Assembly: GCA_964584305.1 (NCBI GenBank)
Contig: CAZOZL010000004.1
Coordinates: 248,001 to 312,000, forward strand
From: SB11 sp964584305
GTDB lineage: Bacteria; Bacteroidota; Bacteroidia; UBA8524
DNA: 64,000 nucleotides
Direction of reading: 5' to 3'
The position numbers were made by a program, and so were the translations under genes. Positions 18,147 to 26,499 of this stretch are shown one piece after another. How positions within the stretch are numbered: the first letter of the stretch is position 1; every line of letters begins with the position of its first letter. Below the pieces are notes generated by a model. It was not told the origin of the DNA. It saw only the letters and a program-made list of their open reading frames with translations, and made no database searches.

Positions 18147-19124
18147 CTACACACGCATCATATTTATTTTATCTATTATTTCATAGGCTACCTGCATAGC
18201 ATTATATCCATCTTCTATGGTTACGGCTGTTTGAGTATTGGTGGCAATGGATTGGCTGAATAACTCCAACTCCTTTTTAATAGAATTTATGGCTTCAATA
18301 TCAGGCGATTCAAAATAAATAATTTTTTTACCTTTATCTTCTCCTAAGTCTAAAACAACTGAGTAGGGGTTTTCTTGCCCTTTGGCTTCCTCTAAACGAA
18401 AAACCTCCATCTTCTTTTTCAAAAAATCTATAGTTATGTAGGCATCTTGCTGAAACATACGGGTTTTACGCATATTTTTAAGCGATATACGGCTTGCCGT
18501 TAGGTTGGCTACACAACCATTGTCAAATTCTATTCTGGCGTTGGCAATATCAGGCATATCACTTACTACTGAAACTCCGCTGGCACTAATACGCTTTATA
18601 TTTGATTTTACTACACTTAGCGTAATATCAATATCGTGTATCATCAAATCTAATACTACGCTCACATCAGTCCCTCTGGGATTAAATTCAGCCAAGCGAT
18701 GCGTTTCTATAAACATAGGTTTCATATCGTATTGTTGTGCTGCCAAAAAAGCGGGATTAAACCGCTCCACATGACCTACCTGCACTTTCACATCGGCTTC
18801 GTGTGCAAGTGCAACTAAGTCCTTTGCCTCCGCCATATTATTGGCTAAAGGTTTTTCTATAAAAACGTGTTTGCCTAATTTTATAGCGGTAATAGCACTC
18901 TCGTAATGGTTAAACGTGGGGGTTACAATATCAACAGCATCTACGGCTGCTAAAAGGGCATCAAAACTATCAAAACGAGGAATTTTATACTCTTCGATAA
19001 CTTTCGCCGAATTTTCGTCGCTATTATCTACAAACCCTACTAAATCAAACGCTGGAATTTCTTTTAACAAACGAATGTGGATTTTCCCTAAGTGTCCTGC
19101 TCCTATTACTCCGATTTTTATCAT
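18147..19124 (-). CDS. Gfo/Idh/MocA-family NAD(P)-dependent oxidoreductase
   Basis: A 325-residue sugar or inositol-type dehydrogenase. The start at 19124 gives MIKIGVIGAGHLGKIH, placing the Rossmann motif GAGHLG at residues 8-13; the longer frame to 19205 would run over the divergent gene's start. Later motifs are VDIVTPTFNHYE, HVFIEKPLA (catalytic Lys of the EKP motif), VQVGHVERFNPA and DLMIHDIDI. The GHVERFNP variant is seen in members linked to UDP-sugar modification, so a role in nucleotide-sugar chemistry for the nearby sugar transferase is possible but unproven. Confidence 0.9.
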   Translation of the reverse strand: MIKIGVIGAGHLGKIHIRLLKEIPAFDLVGFVDNSDENSAKVIEEYKIPRFDSFDALLAAVDAVDIVTPTFNHYESAITAIKLGKHVFIEKPLANNMAEAKDLVALAHEADVKVQVGHVERFNPAFLAAQQYDMKPMFIETHRLAEFNPRGTDVSVVLDLMIHDIDITLSVVKSNIKRISASGVSVVSDMPDIANARIEFDNGCVANLTASRISLKNMRKTRMFQQDAYITIDFLKKKMEVFRLEEAKGQENPYSVVLDLGEDKGKKIIYFESPDIEAINSIKKELELFSQSIATNTQTAVTIEDGYNAMQVAYEIIDKINMMRV

Positions 19125-19135
19125 ACCTAATGGTT

Positions 19136-19143
19136 TACATTTG
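19136..19143 (+). promoter_or_regulatory. -7 box TACATTTG for the isoaspartate methyltransferase gene
   Basis: Perfect TAnnTTTG. It ends 5 bases before the ATG at 19149 and 62 bases before the GTG at 19206, which is the preferred start from homology. Confidence 0.5.
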
Positions 19144-19205
19144 CAAAAATGATAATAAAGCCCGTACAAGGTTTTATTTATTTTCAACTTTTGTGTATAA
19201 ACCAA

Positions 19206-19856
19206 GTGATAAAGGACACCTATAAATATAAAGGACAGCGCAAACGGCTGGTAGAACTACTACAAAGTAAGGGTATTACTGATGCTGTTGTACTAAATGC
19301 TATGCTACAAGTACCTCGCCATTTCTTTTTTAGTAAAGAGTTTGAAGACTTTGCCTACGAGGATAAAGCATTTCCTATTGAAGATGGACAAACAATTTCA
19401 CAACCCTATACAGTTGCCTACCAAAGTCAACTATTACAACTAAAAAAAGGATTGAAAGTATTGGAAATTGGTACAGGTAGTGGCTATCAGGCTTCTGTAT
19501 TGGCGCAAGCGGGTGCGCAGGTTTTCACTATAGAACGCCAAAAAGGATTGTATGAAAAAGCCCAACCTATGCTAAAAAGTATGGGATATAATAATATACA
19601 TTTTTACTACGGTGATGGCACAATGGGCTTATCAGAGTATGCCCCCTACAACCGTATAATAGTTACGGCAGGTGCGCCTGCTGTACCCCGTGCGTTGGTA
19701 AACCAACTAAGTGAAAACGGTGTACTGGTGATACCCGTAGGCACTGCTGAAACACAAAAAATGCTGCGTATTACCAAACTACCCAATAAGGAACTGAGAA
19801 AGGAAACATTTAAAAATTTTGCATTTGTACCCTTATTAGGTGAGGATGGGTGGTAA
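19206..19856 (+). CDS. pcm: Protein-L-isoaspartate O-methyltransferase
   Basis: Repairs aged proteins by S-adenosylmethionine-dependent methylation of isoaspartyl residues. Starting at the GTG at 19206 gives 216 residues, the usual family length, beginning VIKDTYKYKGQRKRLVELL. The 19-residue extension from the ATG at 19149 has no family counterpart and would start directly behind the -7 box. SAM motif I is VLEIGTGSGYQ; the family's FEDFAYEDKAFPIEDGQTIS and IIVTAGAP are present. It is divergent from the oxidoreductase gene. Confidence 0.92.
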   Translation: MIKDTYKYKGQRKRLVELLQSKGITDAVVLNAMLQVPRHFFFSKEFEDFAYEDKAFPIEDGQTISQPYTVAYQSQLLQLKKGLKVLEIGTGSGYQASVLAQAGAQVFTIERQKGLYEKAQPMLKSMGYNNIHFYYGDGTMGLSEYAPYNRIIVTAGAPAVPRALVNQLSENGVLVIPVGTAETQKMLRITKLPNKELRKETFKNFAFVPLLGEDGW

Positions 19857-19981
19857 AGCTAATGTGGGTTTGGTATAATTTTTTCGTTTGTATTTTAATA
19901 ATGTTGCGATGCTTGTACAACGCTTCCCCTTCCTTAGGTAAAGAAATTGCCTACATTACAAACTCTATATTAGTACTGCAC

Positions 19982-20020
19982 AGATTGCCACGCTAACCTA
20001 TTCTGTCTTTCTTGCAACAG
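19982..20020. repeat. Dispersed repeat R2, copy 1 (overlaps a gene end)
   Basis: AGATTGCCACGCTAA is identical to the start of the copy at 58717. It then runs over the stop codon (19998-20000) and last codons of the minus-strand gene. Confidence 0.5.
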
Positions 20021-21317
20021 TCTTATTTCCTTTATCCAATAATTCTAAAACCTTTTGTGGGCTAATATTTTTATACGCCAAGCGCAAGCGTTTGTGGCAT
20101 AAAAACCCTTGCGGTAAAGTTTCAATATTAAACTGACGGTTCAATACCCTACTACTTAGCCCAACAGTGTAGGGTATGCTATCTAATGTTTTCATAGCAC
20201 TAATAGACTTGTAGTAGTTGCCATAGTTTAGTGTAACAATGTTTATACAATTACCATACTTGTGGTGTATTTGGCTAAGTATGGCAGTATCATTATCAAA
20301 ATTTGGGTTATCAAAATTATAGAAGTAGATATATAGTCCCTTACGTTTATATTTCTTTATTTTCTTTTTGGTTTTGCTATCGTGCAGGTAAAAAGTGAAT
20401 TTAGGTATTTTTTTACCTATTCGTAATGCTCGCTTTGATATGGCATTTTTATCCCAAAAGAATTTTATAAAATTCCCCGCAGGGTCAAATTCAGTTATTT
20501 TATATACTTTCTCATTCCATTCAAATTCATTGTTTTTAATTCGTTCATCAATTGGGGTAGAGAAAACATCTAAAAATATGCTGTCGTTCTTTTTGGCAAC
20601 AAAAATCTTATCATACTCGGCACTATTATACAAACCATCGTAGTTACCATCATACAGCGCAATTCTAAATGTATCAGTACCATTTATATGGGTTGCGCCA
20701 CGCATATTTATACGGTTTTCTTTAAAACTATAATCAATACCTGCAAATACTTTATTGCCTTGGTTGCTGCGATAATATTCATCCATCAAAAAACGATATT
20801 TAGTATCTTTATTAAGATTAAACCTACTTAAACGCACTGAATATTTTGCAGTAGGATATTTTGGATGTGTGAAATTAATATCAATATGGGGGGTGAAAGC
20901 AGTAAAAGTATCCGCCGCACCATCGTCAGTAAAATCAAGGTTGTTATTTCTATCCACATAAAAAATGGCGGGCTTCACCCATCGGCGATAATTGTTGACC
21001 AATACGGTAACATAGCCCCTGTTTATATTTGAGGGTGCGCCCGAGTAGTATATAAAACCATAGGCAGTATCTACGGCATCACTCATATCAGGAAATTTTT
21101 TGATAGAAAAAGTACCTAAGGGTTTTTTATTTAGCACCCCAAACTTTTCATATTCTTCAATAGCAGTAGAGTGATATCTAAATAGCGGAAATATGAGCTT
21201 ACTTTTAAAATAACGCTCGTCGTAGGCTTTTTCATCAAAGCTAACCTGTACAATATTTTGCCCAAACTGAAGTAGGGGAACTATAAGAAAAACGAGTAGT
21301 AGCAGTTTTTTAATCAT
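19998..21317 (-). CDS. Secreted protein of unknown function with thioredoxin-fold-like C-terminus
   Basis: A 439-residue exported protein. Signal peptide from the ATG at 21317 is MIKKLLLLVFLIVPLLQFG-Q; the longer frame to 21350 adds eleven residues upstream of the promoter and is rejected. The N-terminal 290 residues are beta-rich. The last 140 residues (IPKFTFYLHDSKTKKKIKKY, KGLYIYFYNFDNPN, INIVTLNYGNYYKS, LPQGFLCHKRLRLAYKNISP) follow the order of AhpC/TlpA-type thioredoxin folds, but the CxxC is absent. The final residues lie in repeat R2. Function unknown. Confidence 0.72.
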   Translation of the reverse strand: MIKKLLLLVFLIVPLLQFGQNIVQVSFDEKAYDERYFKSKLIFPLFRYHSTAIEEYEKFGVLNKKPLGTFSIKKFPDMSDAVDTAYGFIYYSGAPSNINRGYVTVLVNNYRRWVKPAIFYVDRNNNLDFTDDGAADTFTAFTPHIDINFTHPKYPTAKYSVRLSRFNLNKDTKYRFLMDEYYRSNQGNKVFAGIDYSFKENRINMRGATHINGTDTFRIALYDGNYDGLYNSAEYDKIFVAKKNDSIFLDVFSTPIDERIKNNEFEWNEKVYKITEFDPAGNFIKFFWDKNAISKRALRIGKKIPKFTFYLHDSKTKKKIKKYKRKGLYIYFYNFDNPNFDNDTAILSQIHHKYGNCINIVTLNYGNYYKSISAMKTLDSIPYTVGLSSRVLNRQFNIETLPQGFLCHKRLRLAYKNISPQKVLELLDKGNKTVARKTE

Positions 21318-21322
21318 CAGCA

Positions 21323-21330
21323 CAAATGTA
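21323..21330 (-). promoter_or_regulatory. -7 box TACATTTG, minus strand
   Basis: TTTG-N17-TACATTTG on the minus strand; only 5 bases separate the box from the ATG at 21317. Confidence 0.6.
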
Positions 21331-21420
21331 TAAAAGGGATTACAAAGCAAAAACTTTACCTAAAGTACAACTGTTAATAAACTATTAACAACATTTAACT
21401 TGTTTGTAATCAATAATTTC

Positions 21421-21428
21421 TATATTTG
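21421..21428 (+). promoter_or_regulatory. -7 box TATATTTG for the DoxX-like gene
   Basis: Perfect TAnnTTTG, with CTTG 18 bases upstream (21399-21402), 29 bases before the ATG at 21458. Confidence 0.6.
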
Positions 21429-21457
21429 ATATTATAAACCTTAAACAAATTACTATT

Positions 21458-21820
21458 ATGATGACTGCAAAAATTGGACGATTTCTTTATGCTATCCCAA
21501 TGGCTATTTTTGGGATATTTCACCTGATTGGTGCTGATAATATGAAAGGCATGGTACCCGACTTTATACCTGGTGATGTTTTTTGGGTGTACCTAACAGG
21601 GCTAGCTCTTTTGGCAGCATCTATTAGCATTATTATTAAAAAGTATGATAAAATAGCCACTTTGTTGTTAGCTATAATGTTATTAATATTTGTGCTAACA
21701 GTACATTTACCCAGTGCAATGAGCGATAATGAATTGATTGCACAAATGGGCATGGGAAATGCATTAAGAGACTCGGCAATTGCAGCAGGAGCGTTCCTTT
21801 TACGCCCATCTGATGATTAG
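21458..21820 (+). CDS. DoxX-like four-helix membrane protein
   Basis: A 120-residue inner-membrane protein with four hydrophobic segments, near residues 5-24, 45-63, 69-88 and 97-115. The pattern IPMAIFGIFHLIGADNMKGMVPDFIPG in the first part is typical of DoxX/DoxD-like small membrane proteins, whose biochemical role is mostly unclear and in some cases linked to redox reactions. It stands alone, with its own promoter, before the Omp28-like gene. Confidence 0.8.
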   Translation: MMTAKIGRFLYAIPMAIFGIFHLIGADNMKGMVPDFIPGDVFWVYLTGLALLAASISIIIKKYDKIATLLLAIMLLIFVLTVHLPSAMSDNELIAQMGMGNALRDSAIAAGAFLLRPSDD

Positions 21821-21892
21821 TAAACACATATAGTAATATAAAATAATGAGGCATATTTATATACTTTTTTTTGAAATTAATTTTATATTACA

Positions 21893-21900
21893 TAGCTTCG
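21893..21900 (+). promoter_or_regulatory. -7 box TAGCTTCG for the Omp28-like gene
   Basis: TTTG (21870-21873), 19 bases, then TAGCTTCG; the ATG is 32 bases further on. Spacing is as expected for the phylum. Confidence 0.55.
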
Positions 21901-21932
21901 TTGTATAAATAATAATGTAAACAAACTATTTT

Positions 21933-22784
21933 ATGAAAAAGATTTTTCTTTCACTTATCGTTCTAACTCTTGCTTTTGCAGGCTGTAAAAAGAATGAAGA
22001 CACTACACCCACTGGCGGTGGAGCTGGGGGCGGTGATGTGGGTATTACCGTTGAAGAAACTAATACCGCTATGGTAGTAAAGCATACTGGAAGCCGTTGC
22101 CCGCCTTGTGGTGCATGGGGTTGGACTGCAAACGAAGATATAATTAGTACTAACAAAGGTTCAGCTGCATTTATAAGTGCTTATGGTCAAAACTTTGTAG
22201 CGAAGTTATTTATTAACTCAACAGCTACTGCTTTGCAAACGCACACTGGAGCTTCAGGTTACCCAACATGGAGTGCTAACGGCGTAGCCCAGCTTGACCG
22301 TGCTGGTGGTGGAGTTAATGTAAATGGTGAGAAAGCAAAAGTAGAGCAAGTTGTAAAAGATCATAAAGCGGCAAAAGTTGTTGCTAATACAGGTTTTACT
22401 ACATCTGTGACAGGTGATGTATTAACTATAGATACTAGAACTAAATTCTTTGCAGAAGCTAAAGGTCAATATAACATAGCCGTTTATGTATTAGAAGATG
22501 GTGTAATGGGCGCGCAAAGTGGGCATCCATCTGGAAGTAGTACTCCAGTAGCACATCACCACGTAATAAGAGGTACTGCTATGGCAGAAGGTTCTACATC
22601 AGTTGATGCATTATCAGGTATGAAAATAACTGAAGGTACAACTGCAGCAGGAACTACTTTCGATAAAAAATTTACTTTTGATATAGCTGGTTTCGATAAA
22701 TCAAACATAGAAGTAGTAGTAGTAGTATGGAAAAAAGACTTAGGAAGTCTTGATTTTGTAAACTCTAGTACCGACCAAAAATAA
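21933..22784 (+). CDS. Omp28-related lipoprotein with CPPC thioredoxin-like site
   Basis: A 283-residue lipoprotein: lipobox AFAGC (C18), a Gly-rich linker at 28-36, then an Omp28-type domain beginning VVKHTGSRCPPCGAW with the redox pair C56-C59. YPTW near residue 111 is the cis-Pro loop of a thioredoxin fold. The C-terminal half is a beta domain with VYVLEDGVMGAQSG and HHHVIRG, as in Omp28 homologues. It is probably anchored at the outer membrane. Whether it has thiol-disulfide activity is unknown. A strong terminator follows. Confidence 0.82.
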   Translation: MKKIFLSLIVLTLAFAGCKKNEDTTPTGGGAGGGDVGITVEETNTAMVVKHTGSRCPPCGAWGWTANEDIISTNKGSAAFISAYGQNFVAKLFINSTATALQTHTGASGYPTWSANGVAQLDRAGGGVNVNGEKAKVEQVVKDHKAAKVVANTGFTTSVTGDVLTIDTRTKFFAEAKGQYNIAVYVLEDGVMGAQSGHPSGSSTPVAHHHVIRGTAMAEGSTSVDALSGMKITEGTTAAGTTFDKKFTFDIAGFDKSNIEVVVVVWKKDLGSLDFVNSSTDQK

Positions 22785-22809
22785 TATTGTTTAATTACAA
22801 TACTTTAAG

Positions 22810-22840
22810 CCCCTAAAGCATATGCTTTAGGGGTTTTTTT
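22810..22840 (+). terminator. Rho-independent terminator (24-bp perfect palindrome)
   Basis: CCCCTAAAGCATATGCTTTAGGGG type palindrome at 22810-22833, every base paired in the two arms, then T7. It ends the Omp28-like transcript and separates it from the sigma factor gene. Confidence 0.9.
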
Positions 22841-22917
22841 ATTAAATATTAGTGTGTATAGATGCAGCATTTTGCTAATTAGTACTGTCAAAATATAAAA
22901 AAGAAACATAAACCCAA

Positions 22918-23490
22918 GTGATAAGCTTGCAAGAAGAGGAACTGATAGATGGTTGTATAGCGGGAAAACGCTCTGCACAAAACCAACTCTTTGATAAGTA
23001 CTCTCCAAAAATGTTAGGAGTGTGTTATAGGTATGCACAAACAAAACACGATGCAGAGGATATAATGCAAGATGGTTTTGTAAAGGTTTTTAAAAACCTA
23101 AAAAAGTTTAGAAGAGAAGCAGCATTAGAAACGTGGATAAAACGGATAATGATTAATACAGCACTAAACTTTTTAAAAGCAACAGAAAAATTACGTATGG
23201 AGGCAGATATAACCGTTGCCGAAAATAGTGTCGATTTCTCAACCAACCAGTGGAATAGTATTGATACAGAGGTATTAATGCAATGTGTACATAGCCTACC
23301 AGCAGGGTATCGTATAGTGCTAAATATGTTTGCTATTGAAGGCTACTCGCACAAAGAGATAGCGAAACAGTTAAACATTACAGAGAGTACCTCACGCTCA
23401 CAGTTTGCAAGGGCAAAAGGAGTTTTGAGGAAAAAAATAGAAGCAATTAACAATTTTGACCAACAATATGAAAGAAGAAGAGTTCAATGA
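22918..23490 (+). CDS. ECF-family RNA polymerase sigma factor
   Basis: A 190-residue sigma-70 factor of the extracytoplasmic-function group. Region 2 is seen at about 20-90 (LFDKYSPKMLGVCYRYAQTKHDAEDIMQDGFVKVF, split here into its usual helices, and FRREAALETWIKRI). Region 4 is at about 125-180 (LPAGYRIVLNMFAIEGYSHKEIA, then ITESTSRSQFARAKGVLRKKI). The start used is the GTG at 22918; the TTG at 22927 is an alternative. Its last 23 bases overlap the next gene, whose product is the likely anti-sigma factor. No clear promoter box was found, so autoregulation through an ECF-type promoter is possible. Confidence 0.92.
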   Translation: MISLQEEELIDGCIAGKRSAQNQLFDKYSPKMLGVCYRYAQTKHDAEDIMQDGFVKVFKNLKKFRREAALETWIKRIMINTALNFLKATEKLRMEADITVAENSVDFSTNQWNSIDTEVLMQCVHSLPAGYRIVLNMFAIEGYSHKEIAKQLNITESTSRSQFARAKGVLRKKIEAINNFDQQYERRRVQ

Positions 23491-24874
23491 TTTTTTGCGA
23501 AATCGTGCTGACTCTTTCGAACTGAAACCGTCTTCAGGTTCGTTTGATGCTGCTGTAAGCAAAATAACAAATAACAATAAAAAGAGAAGAGTACTTTTTG
23601 TACTTCCATTTTTGGTAGTGGCATTAGGTACCGCCATTTTTTACTATTCAAATAGTACAGAAGCTATACCCAATACCATAGTAGCACAATTGCAAAACAA
23701 TGATAGCCAAGCACAAAGCACAATTAAACAAATACCCAAAACACAAGCAACTGCAAACATCAATGAGCAGGAGAATAAAAGTTTGACTATGGGTGCATTA
23801 TCAAACCATAAAAACCATAAAAAACATAATGTAACAGCCAGTACCAATACTTTGCAGGTGAATAGTAAGCGTAAAGCTAATACTTTTGAAACAGGGAATA
23901 CTAATACTACAATAACCACCAACACCAGTAAGCATAAAGAGCCACTAAAAGCTAAAAAAGACCAACAACAAACTAAAACAACAAGTAAGGATAAAAAAAT
24001 AAGCGATGTAGATGATAAGGCAGCAATAGAAATGGAAAGTGCGGCTATAAAAAATAAAACAAAGCCTAAAAGCAGTACTTCTAATAAAGAAAGTATGGAG
24101 AATAACAAGCACACTATAAGTACTTGCAATAATAAAAAATGGGCTATAAGAGCTTATATTAATCCTTTTACTGCTCAAGGTACATATAATGGAGAAAATA
24201 GTAGGGGGGGACAAAACCTTTCACTTGGGATAAACCAAAATGAGAATTTTATTGAAGAAACCCTAAATAATGGAATAAACGTAGGTATTAATATAGAAAG
24301 AAAACTATCCAAACGTTGGAGTTTAGGACTTGGTTTGGCGTATTCTAAATGGGATTTAGATGTATCTGACTGGACTAATGAGTTTATAAAAGATTCCGTA
24401 GCAAACTATCGCTTTGATACTAGCATAAACCAAGTATATATATCAGGCTATACTATAACGCAAAAAAAAGAGTTAATGGATAGTAATGTAACCAATGTGT
24501 CCTTTCAAAGCCTACAAATACCTATTTATCTAAATTTTGAATTAATTAATAAAAAAAGGTTTAGCTTTGATATGCAATTGGGGATAGTAGCGACAACTAT
24601 TTTTAAAGTTACTCATGTACCTACAAGAAATATAGTCTTTAACCAAAATACTGTTAGTACAACAAACAAAAGAAATAGGTTTTATGAGTATAGAGGTTCT
24701 AATATTAACCTTAGTGCTGGTTTAATGGCACACTATACTATTGGCAAGTGCTGGGGAGTGTATGGTGGACCTAATTTGGGCGTATCTCTATTGTCGATAC
24801 AATTAAAGGAGAGTGGTATTAGTCAGAAGCCAATTTTTTTGGGTTTTGAGACTGGACTTAGATTTAAATTTTAA
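23468..24874 (+). CDS. Predicted dual-membrane-spanning anti-sigma factor with outer-membrane barrel
   Basis: A 468-residue protein. The first 39 residues are cytosolic and acidic (MKEEEFNDFLRNRADSFELK), resembling short anti-sigma segments. One membrane helix follows (42-60, VLFVLPFLVVALGTAIFYY). Residues 61-220 are a Thr/Asn/Lys/Gln-rich linker with no predicted fold. Residues 223-468 alternate like an outer-membrane beta-barrel (WSLGLGLAYSKWDLDV, INLSAGLMAHYTIG, GFETGLRFKF) and end in Phe, the usual BAM signal. The ATG at 23468 is chosen over the in-frame TTG at 23456. Overlap with the sigma gene shows tight coupling. The anti-sigma role is inferred; a plain barrel protein is the alternative. 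Confidence 0.75.
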   Translation: MKEEEFNDFLRNRADSFELKPSSGSFDAAVSKITNNNKKRRVLFVLPFLVVALGTAIFYYSNSTEAIPNTIVAQLQNNDSQAQSTIKQIPKTQATANINEQENKSLTMGALSNHKNHKKHNVTASTNTLQVNSKRKANTFETGNTNTTITTNTSKHKEPLKAKKDQQQTKTTSKDKKISDVDDKAAIEMESAAIKNKTKPKSSTSNKESMENNKHTISTCNNKKWAIRAYINPFTAQGTYNGENSRGGQNLSLGINQNENFIEETLNNGINVGINIERKLSKRWSLGLGLAYSKWDLDVSDWTNEFIKDSVANYRFDTSINQVYISGYTITQKKELMDSNVTNVSFQSLQIPIYLNFELINKKRFSFDMQLGIVATTIFKVTHVPTRNIVFNQNTVSTTNKRNRFYEYRGSNINLSAGLMAHYTIGKCWGVYGGPNLGVSLLSIQLKESGISQKPIFLGFETGLRFKF

Positions 24875-24922
24875 AAAGTTAAAGTATATACATTGAATCT
24901 ATTTGAAAACTAAAAATAAATT

Positions 24923-25360
24923 ATGAAAGCAACCAAATTATCTATCGGTAAAGTAGCTACGTTATTACTAATTGTAGCTTTATCTTTTACAGCTTGTAAA
25001 AAAGGCAAGCAAACGCCACCACTAAAAGTATGTGAAAACACTGCAAACTTTGTTTTAACCGAAAATGCCGATGGGCAGTATGGCAAATACATTATACGGT
25101 TAACAAATGGAGCTTATGTGTTTCCTTGTACTGTTGAAGATAATACCTTTAACAAAGAAATGATTTACGATGGAATGCCCATCACATTATCTTACCAGAT
25201 AATAGATGAAGGAAAGGAAGTCTGCAAAAGACTTAACCAAGAAAATGATATTGTTTTGTCCAATAGGAGGCGTATGAATAGTAAGCCGCAAGGGGCAAAA
25301 ATTACCTGTATTTCTGGTGTTGAAGAAGAGGAGGAAGAAGATGTTTGCCTTTTAGAGTAG
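24923..25360 (+). CDS. Small lipoprotein of unknown function
   Basis: A 145-residue lipoprotein: signal peptide with lipobox SFTAC (C25), then KKGK. The mature part has five further cysteines (KVCEN, FPCTV, EVCKR, ITCIS, DVCLLE) and an acidic run EEEEEED near the end. No family recognised. It begins 48 bases after the anti-sigma-like gene, in the same direction, and is followed by a hairpin, so it is probably the third gene of the sigma operon and may belong to its regulon (inference). Confidence 0.72.
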   Translation: MKATKLSIGKVATLLLIVALSFTACKKGKQTPPLKVCENTANFVLTENADGQYGKYIIRLTNGAYVFPCTVEDNTFNKEMIYDGMPITLSYQIIDEGKEVCKRLNQENDIVLSNRRRMNSKPQGAKITCISGVEEEEEEDVCLLE

Positions 25361-25389
25361 AATATAGTAAAATTTACTACTGATATACT

Positions 25390-25428
25390 GAACAATCCCG
25401 TAGCTATGCTATGGGATTGTTCTATTTT
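25390..25428 (+). terminator. Probable terminator after the small lipoprotein gene
   Basis: GAACAATCCC (25390-25399) pairs with GGGATTGTTC (25413-25422), with further inner pairing TAGC/GCTA. The following TATTTTA is only partly T-rich. Confidence 0.6.
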
Positions 25429-25561
25429 AGATACTTTGATAATACAAATTGAATGACGATTATGGACGCACTAATTTTTAAAATAAATTAACCTTTTCCC
25501 AACCTATTTAATTTTTGTTACGTATTAAATTATAGAAACCAAATACTATAAAAAATATATT

Positions 25562-25765
25562 ATGAAAAACATTTTTTTAAAATCAACTAAACAAATACTA
25601 TTTGTAGCTGTATTAGCAGCAGGGCTATCTTTTGCCTCATGTAAATTAGATCCTCCTACTGGACCAGGTAGAGGTGGAAATGGTGGTGGAAACGGTGGCG
25701 GTAGAGACACTACTAGGCATGGTGGAAACGGTGGTGGACGCGGTGGAAATGGTGGCGGAAATTAA
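25562..25765 (+). CDS. Short glycine-rich lipoprotein
   Basis: A 67-residue protein. Residues 1-26 are a signal peptide with lipobox SFASC (C27). The 40-residue mature chain (KLDPPTGPGRGG, then repeats of GGNGGG/R, with RDTTRHGG in the middle) is nearly all Gly, Asn and Arg and should be unfolded. At DNA level it is an imperfect repeat of GGTGGAAACGGTGG-like units, prone to slippage. It has its own terminator. Function unknown; position after the sigma operon suggests an envelope link. Confidence 0.7.
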   Translation: MKNIFLKSTKQILFVAVLAAGLSFASCKLDPPTGPGRGGNGGGNGGGRDTTRHGGNGGGRGGNGGGN

Positions 25766-25802
25766 CCACGTTAACCATATAAGACTATAATTAATATTTT
25801 TA

Positions 25803-25833
25803 AAAAGGGTCGATGAAAATCGACCCTTTTTTT
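25803..25833 (+). terminator. Rho-independent terminator
   Basis: AAAAGGGTCGAT, loop GAAA, ATCGACCCTTTT, continuing into T's. It ends the Gly-rich lipoprotein transcript. Confidence 0.9.
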
Positions 25834-26080
25834 ATGTAATAATTTTTGGCTTACTATGTCAAATTTATGGTGAAATAAAAGGAATGAACTATTCAGGCTA
25901 TGAAAACAATTAAATTATCATATACAACGACACCTACTGCAGTGCTTCTTTAATATCAATTCAATATAAGTTTTTGAGATTGCTTGCTTCCTCAAGCATC
26001 CCTAATTTTCAATGGCACGGGATAGTTTATCCAAACGCATGGCTGGGTAGAAACAAGATACTTCACTTTAAACTACATAG

Positions 26081-26461
26081 CTACTTTACTGCTACTATAC
26101 TAATTTCGATATTAGCATTTTTGGGCAAGCAGCTAACTTGTACGGTTTCACGGGCAGGGAAATCTTTTTCAAAAAAACTTGCATATACCTCGTTTATACG
26201 GCTAAACTGTTTCATATCACTAATAAAAATACTGGTTTTTACTATATGGGTATAGTTCATACCAGCGGCGTTTAGTACTGCACCCACATTATCCATTACT
26301 TTTTTTGTTTCTACCTCTATACCGTCTTGCACCATTGCGCCCGTTTGTGGGTCAATGGCAATTTGCCCGCTACTATACAGTGTATTGCCCACCAATATCG
26401 CTTGGTTGTATGGACCTATGGGTTGTGGAGCATTAGGGATAACAATTATTTTCTTTTCCAT
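26081..26461 (-). CDS. RidA/YjgF family enamine/imine deaminase
   Basis: A 126-residue protein from the ATG at 26461 (MEKKIIVIPNAPQPIGPYNQ). RidA hydrolyses reactive enamines and imines made by PLP enzymes. Family motifs are GPYNQAI, SGQIAIDPQTG, VETKKVMDNVGAVL, FISDMKQF, and PARETVQVSCLPKNANIEI, whose Arg is the substrate-binding residue. The frame continues to 26560, where a lipoprotein-like signal (FSLLTHLFYFATLLFLFSC) appears; that extension overlaps the divergent gene's start, so the cytosolic form is preferred. The two possibilities are kept as a finding. Confidence 0.87.
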   Translation of the reverse strand: MEKKIIVIPNAPQPIGPYNQAILVGNTLYSSGQIAIDPQTGAMVQDGIEVETKKVMDNVGAVLNAAGMNYTHIVKTSIFISDMKQFSRINEVYASFFEKDFPARETVQVSCLPKNANIEISIVAVK

Positions 26462-26499
26462 TGTGTGGGTATTAGTTTTGTATTTTTTATTTGTAGTAC

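Noticed and set aside
23644..24214. Long hydrophobic ORFs on the minus strand opposite the anti-sigma-like gene
   Set aside because: They are antisense readings of the Thr/Asn/Lys-rich linker; no start context or homology.
25665..25765. Regular GGTGGAAAC repeats as a CRISPR-like array
   Set aside because: They are coding repeats of Gly/Asn in one frame, with no spacers.
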